This document shows, in pieces, positions 58,524 to 64,000 of a stretch of DNA of 64,000 nt. A program made the position numbers and the translations under genes. Source of the stretch: Parahaliea aestuarii (lineage in GTDB: Bacteria > Pseudomonadota > Gammaproteobacteria > Pseudomonadales > Halieaceae); NCBI RefSeq assembly GCF_008064635.1, contig NZ_VRYZ01000003.1, positions 1 to 64,000 on the forward strand, read 5' to 3'. Each line of letters begins with the position of its first letter. Position 1 is the stretch's first letter. The notes under the pieces are model-generated. The model was given only the letters and a program-made list of their open reading frames with translations, searched no databases and had not been told where the DNA came from.

Positions 58524-59656
58524 CGAACATAGTGGCCGCTGGAATCCTTCTCGTCGTAGCTCAGGCCCTGCCCCTCCTCGAAGGTCAGCTTGCCTTTCTC
58601 GTGCATCTTGATCATCAGCCGCACGTCGTTGCCGGAATCGGCATAGCGTTCGGCATCATCGCGGGTAATACGGCCGGCCTTGTAGGCCTCGAACAGGGAC
58701 TGATCCAGCGTCTGCATGCCAATCTCGTTGGATTTGGCCATCACTTCCTTGATCAGGTGAACCTGGCCTTTGCGGATGTAATCCTGCACCAGTGGTGTAT
58801 TGAGCAGTACTTCAATCACCGGGGTGCGCCCCTTGCCGGACCGGGAGGGCAGCAACTGCTGGGCAACCATGGCCTTGAGGTTGAGTGACAGGTCCATCCA
58901 CACCTGGGAGATCAGCTCCGCCGGGAAGAAGCTCTGGATTCGGTCCAGAGCCTGGTTGGCGTTGTTGGCGTGCAGGGTACACAGGCAGAGATGGCCGGTT
59001 TCGGCAAAGGCCAGCGCCTGCTGCATGGTATTGGCGGAACGCACCTCGCCAATCATGATCACGTCCGGCGCCTGGCGCAGGGAGTTCCTCAGCGCCACGT
59101 CAAAGGACTCGGTATCCATGCCCACTTCGCGCTGGGTGATGATGCAGCCGGCGTGCTCGTGGATGAACTCGATGGGATCTTCAATGCTGATGATGTGGCC
59201 GCGACTGTTGCGGTTGCGGTAACCGACCATGGCCGCCAGCGAGGTGGACTTGCCGGTGCCGGTGGCGCCGACGAAAATCACCAGGCCACGCTTGGTCATG
59301 GCCAGTTCGCGAATGATCGGTGGCAGGCCCAGGGCGTCGATCTCGGGGATCTTGGTCTCGATGCGCCGCAACACCAGGCCACAGGCGCCGCGCTGCACAA
59401 AAGCGCTGACACGGAAGCGGCCCAGTTCATCGTCGGCCAGGGCGAAATTGGCCTCGTGGTGCAGGCGGTAGTCTTCCTGCTGGGCCTTGGTCATGGTGGA
59501 GAGCACAATGTCCTCCGCCTCGTCCTCGCTCAGCACCTTGTCGGCGATGGGGTAAATCTGGCCATCGACCTTGATGCAAGGCGCGGCGTGGGCGGAGATG
59601 AAGCCGTCCGAGGCGCCTTCCTTGACCACCCGTTCCAGTAGCTCCCGAATCTTCAT
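58520..59656 (-). CDS. pilU: twitching motility ATPase PilU
   Basis: This PilT-like hexameric ATPase of type IV pili has 378 residues. Walker A GATGTGKST lies near 132, and the Asp and His boxes IISIEDPIEFIHEH and GHLCLCTLHANNANQALDRI are present. The C-terminal end is longer than in PilT and acidic, as PilU usually is. GGAGGAAC precedes the ATG at 59656; the longer frame is not family-like. PilU supports retraction together with PilT. Confidence 0.94.
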   Translation of the reverse strand: MKIRELLERVVKEGASDGFISAHAAPCIKVDGQIYPIADKVLSEDEAEDIVLSTMTKAQQEDYRLHHEANFALADDELGRFRVSAFVQRGACGLVLRRIETKIPEIDALGLPPIIRELAMTKRGLVIFVGATGTGKSTSLAAMVGYRNRNSRGHIISIEDPIEFIHEHAGCIITQREVGMDTESFDVALRNSLRQAPDVIMIGEVRSANTMQQALAFAETGHLCLCTLHANNANQALDRIQSFFPAELISQVWMDLSLNLKAMVAQQLLPSRSGKGRTPVIEVLLNTPLVQDYIRKGQVHLIKEVMAKSNEIGMQTLDQSLFEAYKAGRITRDDAERYADSGNDVRLMIKMHEKGKLTFEEGQGLSYDEKDSSGHYVR

Positions 59657-59697
59657 CGTTCCTCCGCGCGGGTCGTTGACGCCCGGCTTCTGTGCCT

Positions 59698-60732
59698 CTA
59701 GAAATTCTCCGGCATGCGCGCCTTCTCGCGGGCGACTTCCCGCGAAATAACGCGCTTGTCCACCAGTTCGTGCAGACACTGATCCATGGTCTGCATGCCC
59801 AGCGCCTGCCCGGTCTGGATGGCGGAGTACATCTGCGCCACTTTGTCCTCGCGGATCAGGTTGCGGATGGCTGAGGTGCCGCGCATGATTTCGTGGGCCG
59901 CCACCCGGCCGCCGGTGGTGCGCTTGAGCAGGGTCTGGGACACCACCGCCTGCAATGATTCTGACAGCATGGAGCGCACCATGGCTTTCTCGGCCGCCGG
60001 GAACACATCCACTATCCGGTCGATGGTTTTCGCCGCGGAGGTGGTGTGCAGGGTACCGAACACCAGGTGGCCGGTTTCCGCGGCGGTCAGCGCCAGGCGG
60101 ATGGTTTCCAGGTCGCGCATTTCGCCCACCAGGATAATGTCCGGGTCCTCGCGCAGGGCCGAGCGCAGGGCTTCGGCGAAGCCGAGGGTGTCGCGGTGCA
60201 CTTCGCGCTGGTTAACCAGGCATTTCTTCGACTCGTGCACGAACTCAATCGGGTCCTCGATGGTCAGCACGTGTTCGTACTTGTTGTCGTTGATGAAATC
60301 CATCATCGCCGCCAGGGTGGTGGACTTGCCGGAGCCGGTGGGCCCGGTCACCAGCACCAGTCCGCGCGGCATCATGGCAATATCGCGGAACACCTGGCCC
60401 ATGCCGAGATCCTCCATGGACAAGACCTTGGAGGGGATGGTGCGGAACACCGCGCCGGAGCCGCGGTTCTGGTTGAAAGCGTTGACACGGAAGCGGGCGA
60501 CGCCGGGCACTTCGAAGGAGAAGTCGGTTTCCAGGAACTCCTCGTAGTCCTTGCGCTGCTTGTCGTTCATGATGTCGTAGATGAGTTCGTGTACCTGCTT
60601 GTGCTCCATCGGCGGCAGGTTGATGCGACGCACGTCGCCATCGACACGAATCATGGGGGGCAGGCCGGCGGAAAGATGCAGGTCAGAAGCGCCCTGCTTG
60701 GCGCTGAAGGCGAGTAACTCTGTAATGTCCAC
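59698..60732 (-). CDS. pilT: twitching motility/type IV pilus retraction ATPase PilT
   Basis: The 344-residue protein has Walker A GPTGSGKSTT near 135, the Asp box VLTIEDPIEFVHESKKCLV, Walker B DPDIILVGEMRDLETI and His box GHLVFGTLHTTSAAKTIDRI. The C-terminal AIRNLIREDKVAQMYSAIQTGQ helix is the PilT signature. The GTG start at 60732 is preceded by GGGAGGGGAC. It powers pilus disassembly for twitching and DNA uptake. pilU follows after 41 nt. Divergent from yggS. Confidence 0.95.
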   Translation of the reverse strand: MDITELLAFSAKQGASDLHLSAGLPPMIRVDGDVRRINLPPMEHKQVHELIYDIMNDKQRKDYEEFLETDFSFEVPGVARFRVNAFNQNRGSGAVFRTIPSKVLSMEDLGMGQVFRDIAMMPRGLVLVTGPTGSGKSTTLAAMMDFINDNKYEHVLTIEDPIEFVHESKKCLVNQREVHRDTLGFAEALRSALREDPDIILVGEMRDLETIRLALTAAETGHLVFGTLHTTSAAKTIDRIVDVFPAAEKAMVRSMLSESLQAVVSQTLLKRTTGGRVAAHEIMRGTSAIRNLIREDKVAQMYSAIQTGQALGMQTMDQCLHELVDKRVISREVAREKARMPENF

Positions 60733-60874
60733 CGTCCCCTCCCCTGGGCGACCCAGCCTGGCAACTATCCCCGGTGCCAAACGGCTGGCCTGCGCGGGCG
60801 TGCTGCCCGTGCGTGTTATTCTTGCGCTGCCGCCCGGACTGACACGCGGGCGTGAACCGCTTCAGGACCAGTAC

Positions 60875-61558
60875 ATGAGTGAGCGACAGCTTTCCGACAA
60901 TATAGCAAACCTGCTGGCGAGAGTAAGCCGGGCGGTCGAGAAATACCAGCGCAATGCCGACGAAGTGACGGTATTGGCAGTGAGCAAGACACGGCCCGCA
61001 GGGACTGTGCGGGCAGCGGCGCAACTCGGCCTGCGAGCCTTCGGGGAGAATTACCTGCAGGAAGCGCTGGAGAAAATGGTCGACCTTGCAGACCTGGACC
61101 TGCAGTGGCACTTCATCGGGCCCATCCAGTCCAACAAGACCCGCGCCATCGCCGAACATTTTCACTGGGTACACAGTGTCGATCGACTGAAGGTCGCCCG
61201 CCGTCTCAGCGAACAGCGGCCGTCCCACCTGCCGCCGCTGCAACTCTGCCTGCAGGTGAACATCTCCGGCGAACCGAGCAAGGCGGGGGTCGACCTCGAC
61301 GAGTTGCCGGCACTGGCGGCGGCGGTAGCCGGATTGCCCAACATCACCCTGCGCGGCCTGATGACGATTCCCGCCCCCTGTGACGATCCGGCGCGGCAGC
61401 GCGCCCCCTTCGCCGCGCTGCGCGAGGCGATGGCCGCGCTGCCGCTGGCGGGACTGGATACCCTGTCCATGGGCATGTCCGGAGACTTCGAGGCCGCCAT
61501 CGCCGAAGGGGCCACCCTGATCCGCGTGGGCACCGACATCTTCGGGGCTCGCGGGTGA
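60875..61558 (+). CDS. yggS: YggS family PLP homeostasis protein
   Basis: The 227-residue, single-domain PLP protein binds PLP through Lys in VLAVSKTRPAG (K38). Other motifs are FGENYLQEALEKM, LQWHFIGPIQSNKTRAI and LSMGMSGDFEAAIAEGATLIRVGTDIFG. It buffers PLP and affects amino-acid pools; no catalysis is known. The ATG at 60875 fits the family start. proC follows after 60 bp, the standard pairing. Confidence 0.95.
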   Translation: MSERQLSDNIANLLARVSRAVEKYQRNADEVTVLAVSKTRPAGTVRAAAQLGLRAFGENYLQEALEKMVDLADLDLQWHFIGPIQSNKTRAIAEHFHWVHSVDRLKVARRLSEQRPSHLPPLQLCLQVNISGEPSKAGVDLDELPALAAAVAGLPNITLRGLMTIPAPCDDPARQRAPFAALREAMAALPLAGLDTLSMGMSGDFEAAIAEGATLIRVGTDIFGARG

Positions 61559-61618
61559 TTTAGTCCGCGGGCGGCGTGTATACTGCCGCTTCGTTTTTTC
61601 ACGGGCTGGAGCAGACTG

Positions 61619-62440
61619 TTGAGCACCCCCACCATCGCCTTTATCGGCGCCGGCAACATGGCCCGCAGCATTCTCGGCGGGCTGCTGGAGAGCGGCCACC
61701 CGGCCGGGTCCCTGCGCGCCGCCGACCCCTTCCCGGACAGCCTCGAACAACTGCGGGCGCTGGGTCCGATTGCCACCTTTACCGACAATGCCGAAGCGGC
61801 GCGCGGCGCCGACGTGGTGATTCTGGCGGTCAAACCCCAGGTCATGGCCGAAGCCCTGTCGGCCATTGCCAGCCAGGTGGCCGAAAATAACGCGCTGGTG
61901 ATCTCCATCGCCGCCGGTATTACTGTCGACAGCATGCGCGCGCGGCTGGGGGACGGCACGGCTATCGTACGTTGCATGCCCAACACCCCGGCCCTGCTCG
62001 GTTGCGGCGCCAGCGCTCTCTACGCCACCGGGCAGGTGGGACCGGCCCAGCGCGCCCATGCCGAGGCCATTCTCGGCGCTGTCGGCATTGTCGAGTGGGT
62101 GGATAGCGAGAGCGCGCTGGACGCCATCACCGCCCTCTCCGGCAGCGGCCCCGCCTATTTCTTCCTGCTTATGGAAACCATGATCGACGCCGGCGTCGAA
62201 CTTGGCCTCGGCCGTGAAACCGCTACCGTCATGGCCCGGCAAACCGCCCTCGGCGCCGCGCGCATGGCTGTCGAGGGGGATGTGGATCTGGTGGAGCTGC
62301 GACGTCGCGTCACCAGCCCCGGCGGCACCACCCAGGCCGCCGTGGAAAGTTTTGAAGCCAGCGGCCTGCGCGACACTGTGGCCCGCGCCATGACCGCCGC
62401 CGCCGAGCGCGCCGCCGAAATGGCCCGCGAACTGGCCTAG
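61619..62440 (+). CDS. proC: pyrroline-5-carboxylate reductase
   Basis: ProC makes the last step to proline. It has 273 residues. The N-terminal NADP motif IAFIGAGNMARSILGGLL, the VILAVKPQVMAEAL stretch, and the C-terminal ALSGSGPAYFFLLMETMIDAGV helix pair with RRRVTSPGGTTQAA are intact. The TTG start gives the usual N-terminus. Confidence 0.96.
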   Translation: MSTPTIAFIGAGNMARSILGGLLESGHPAGSLRAADPFPDSLEQLRALGPIATFTDNAEAARGADVVILAVKPQVMAEALSAIASQVAENNALVISIAAGITVDSMRARLGDGTAIVRCMPNTPALLGCGASALYATGQVGPAQRAHAEAILGAVGIVEWVDSESALDAITALSGSGPAYFFLLMETMIDAGVELGLGRETATVMARQTALGAARMAVEGDVDLVELRRRVTSPGGTTQAAVESFEASGLRDTVARAMTAAAERAAEMARELA

Positions 62441-62476
62441 CACCCGGCACCTGGATACCAAGGAGATTTACACCCT

Positions 62477-63064
62477 GTGAGCGCCTTTAACGAAATCCTC
62501 GTCTACCTGCTGCAGACCGCCCTCAGTCTCTACATGGTGGCCATGTTGTTGCGCTTCCTGCTGCAGCTGGTGCGCGCCGACTTCTACAATCCGGTCAGCC
62601 AGTTCCTGGTGAAAATCACCAGCCCGCTGGTGGTGCCCCTGCGCCGGGTGCTGCCCGGCTTTGGCGGTATCGACCTCGCCTCGCTGCTGCTGGCGCTGGC
62701 GCTGCAGGTGCTAGGCATTGTGGTCATGCTGTGGCTCTACGGCCTGGCCATTCCCAATCCGGCGGTGCTGCTGGTGTGGGCGGTGCTGGGCCTGGTGGCG
62801 CTGCTGGTCAATCTGTATTTCTTTGCCCTGCTGGCGGTGATCATCCTCAGCTGGGTGGCGCCGGGCAGTAACAACCCGGCCCTCTACCTGCTGTACCAGC
62901 TCACCGAACCGGTGATGGCGCCCTTTCGCAAAATGCTGCCGTCCATGGGCGGGCTGGATTTCTCCCCCATCCTGGTATTCATCCTGATCAACGTGATCCA
63001 GATCGCCCTGCGCCACATGGCGGCCGGCGTGGGCCTGCATCCGGCACTGGTGATCGGCCTGTAA
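62477..63064 (+). CDS. yggT: YggT family integral membrane protein
   Basis: The 195-residue protein has two tandem YGGT modules, at about 5-95 and 100-190, each with paired transmembrane helices and the motif FYNPVSQFLVKITSPLVVPLRRVLPGFGGIDL or FRKMLPSMGGLDFSPI. Function unknown; linked to osmotic shock and to the Sec/Bam neighbourhood in some bacteria. GTG start with AGGAG. Its stop touches the metX start. Confidence 0.93.
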   Translation: MSAFNEILVYLLQTALSLYMVAMLLRFLLQLVRADFYNPVSQFLVKITSPLVVPLRRVLPGFGGIDLASLLLALALQVLGIVVMLWLYGLAIPNPAVLLVWAVLGLVALLVNLYFFALLAVIILSWVAPGSNNPALYLLYQLTEPVMAPFRKMLPSMGGLDFSPILVFILINVIQIALRHMAAGVGLHPALVIGL

Positions 63065-64000
63065 ATGACTACAACCGTCAGCGATTCCGTCGGCTCTGTC
63101 GGCTCCGTTGGAATAGTCTCGCCGCAGACAGCGCGCTTCGAGGAGCCACTGACGCTGGCCTGTGGCCGCGAGCTGGCGCCCTATGAACTGGTGTACGAAA
63201 CCTACGGTGAGCTGAACGCCGCGCGCTCCAACGCGGTGCTGATCTGCCACGCCCTGTCCGGCCACCATCACGCCGCCGGTTACCACAGCGACCAGGATCG
63301 CAAGCCCGGTTGGTGGGACGAGTACATCGGCCCCGGCAAACCCATCGACACCGCGCGCTTCTTCGTGGTCAGCCTGAACAACCTCGGCGGCTGCCACGGC
63401 TCCACCGGGCCGACCTCCATCAACCCGGGCACCGGTAAACCCTGGGGGCCGGACTTCCCGCCCCTGCGTGCCAGGGACTGGGTGCACAGCCAGGCGCGGC
63501 TGGCGGACCGCCTCGGTATCGACGCCTGGGCCGCCGTCATCGGCGGCAGCCTCGGCGGCATGCAGGCCATGCGCTGGGCGCTGGAATACCCGGAGCGGGT
63601 GAAGCACTGCGTGGTGATTGCCTCGGCGATGAAACTGAGTGCCCAGAACATCGCCTTCAACGAAATCGCCCGCCACGCCATCCAGTCGGACCCGGACTTT
63701 GCCGGGGGGCGCTACCTGGAGCACAACAGCCTGCCAGCGCAAGGGCTGGGGCTGGCGCGCATGGTGGGCCACATCACCTACCTGTCGGACGACGCCATGG
63801 CCGCCAAATTCGGCCGCGACCTGCGCTCGGGCACCCTGGAGCGGGGCGGCGAAGACGACGTGGAGTTCCAGGTGCAGAGCTACCTGCGCTACCAGGGCAG
63901 CCAGTTCTCCGGCAGCTTCGATGCCAACACCTACATCCTGATGACCCGGGCCCTGGACTATTTCGACCTGGCGCGGGAATACGGCGACGATCCGGTGGCG
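63065..64000 (+). CDS. metX: homoserine O-acetyl/succinyltransferase, 3' end outside window
   Basis: 312 residues are visible, and the gene continues past the window end with no stop. This alpha/beta hydrolase-fold enzyme activates homoserine for methionine synthesis. [15 protein letters not shown] and the nucleophile elbow GGSLGGM (S162) are present; the Asp and His of the triad would lie in the missing part. MetX of gammaproteobacteria can use succinyl-CoA, so acyl specificity cannot be fixed here. The start is directly behind the yggT stop. The N-terminus has a short SVGSVGSVG repeat. Confidence 0.94.
   Translation, partial: MTTTVSDSVGSVGSVGIVSPQTARFEEPLTLACGRELAPYELVYETYGELNAARSNAVLICHALSGHHHAAGYHSDQDRKPGWWDEYIGPGKPIDTARFFVVSLNNLGGCHGSTGPTSINPGTGKPWGPDFPPLRARDWVHSQARLADRLGIDAWAAVIGGSLGGMQAMRWALEYPERVKHCVVIASAMKLSAQNIAFNEIARHAIQSDPDFAGGRYLEHNSLPAQGLGLARMVGHITYLSDDAMAAKFGRDLRSGTLERGGEDDVEFQVQSYLRYQGSQFSGSFDANTYILMTRALDYFDLAREYGDDPVA

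Overview
The window looks like a chromosomal segment of a high-GC, marine-type gammaproteobacterium. The block order gshB-tonB-yqgE-ruvX ... pilU-pilT-yggS-proC-yggT-metX is Pseudomonas-like. The BioH-BioC fusion, the large TonB-dependent receptors, the TPR-sulfotransferase/hydroxylase genes and the gene set as a whole fit the Cellvibrionales (Halieaceae or Microbulbifer relatives) best. The taxonomic placement is inference from gene content; no rRNA gene is present.

Region 1 (1-9450) is a lower-GC accessory island lying against the 3' end of a tRNA-Pro(CGG) gene. It opens with the end of an IS21-like element joined to a truncated gene. It then carries one continuous operon: hsdR-hsdM-hsdS (type I restriction-modification) followed directly by an SMC/OLD-like AAA ATPase and an HNH-type nuclease resembling the Septu pair PtuA/PtuB. 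Joint translation of a type I RM system with an ATPase/HNH pair, with an extended HsdS between them, is the most interesting system here.

Region 2 (9800-23109) is core-like. It holds an outer-membrane barrel protein, a TPR-methyltransferase, an acyl-CoA dehydrogenase, the biotin operon bioB-bioF-bioHC(fusion)-bioD, divergent comF, then modABC and srkA. A probable BirA operator lies in the bioB/comF gap. Region 3 (23110-23895) has no gene but is packed with long inverted and 59-bp tandem repeats.

Region 4 (23896-37827) has an acyltransferase, a TrmB-like methyltransferase, cysE and a D-2-hydroxyglutarate dehydrogenase divergent from serA. These are followed by an ECF sigma/FecR/TonB-receptor signalling cassette, a second large TonB-dependent receptor and small secreted proteins. 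Region 5 (37841-43300) carries three leftward TPR proteins (aspartyl beta-hydroxylase, sulfotransferase, transglutaminase-like lipoprotein), marC and a hydrolase.

Region 6 (43314-48692) is the sugar-phosphate operon tkt-epd-pgk-fba. Divergent from it, region 7 (48911-54245) is the SAM cycle sahR-metK-ahcY-metF. It has a perfect 26-bp palindrome in front of the ArsR/methyltransferase regulator, a REP-like hairpin next to that, and paired hairpin repeats on both sides of ahcY. Region 8 (54263-64000) holds rsmE, a thioesterase, gshB, tonB, yqgE, ruvX, the twitching ATPases pilU/pilT, yggS, proC, yggT and the 5' part of metX, which runs off the window.

Many very long open frames lie antisense to the GC-rich genes. 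They are codon-structure shadows and are not annotated.
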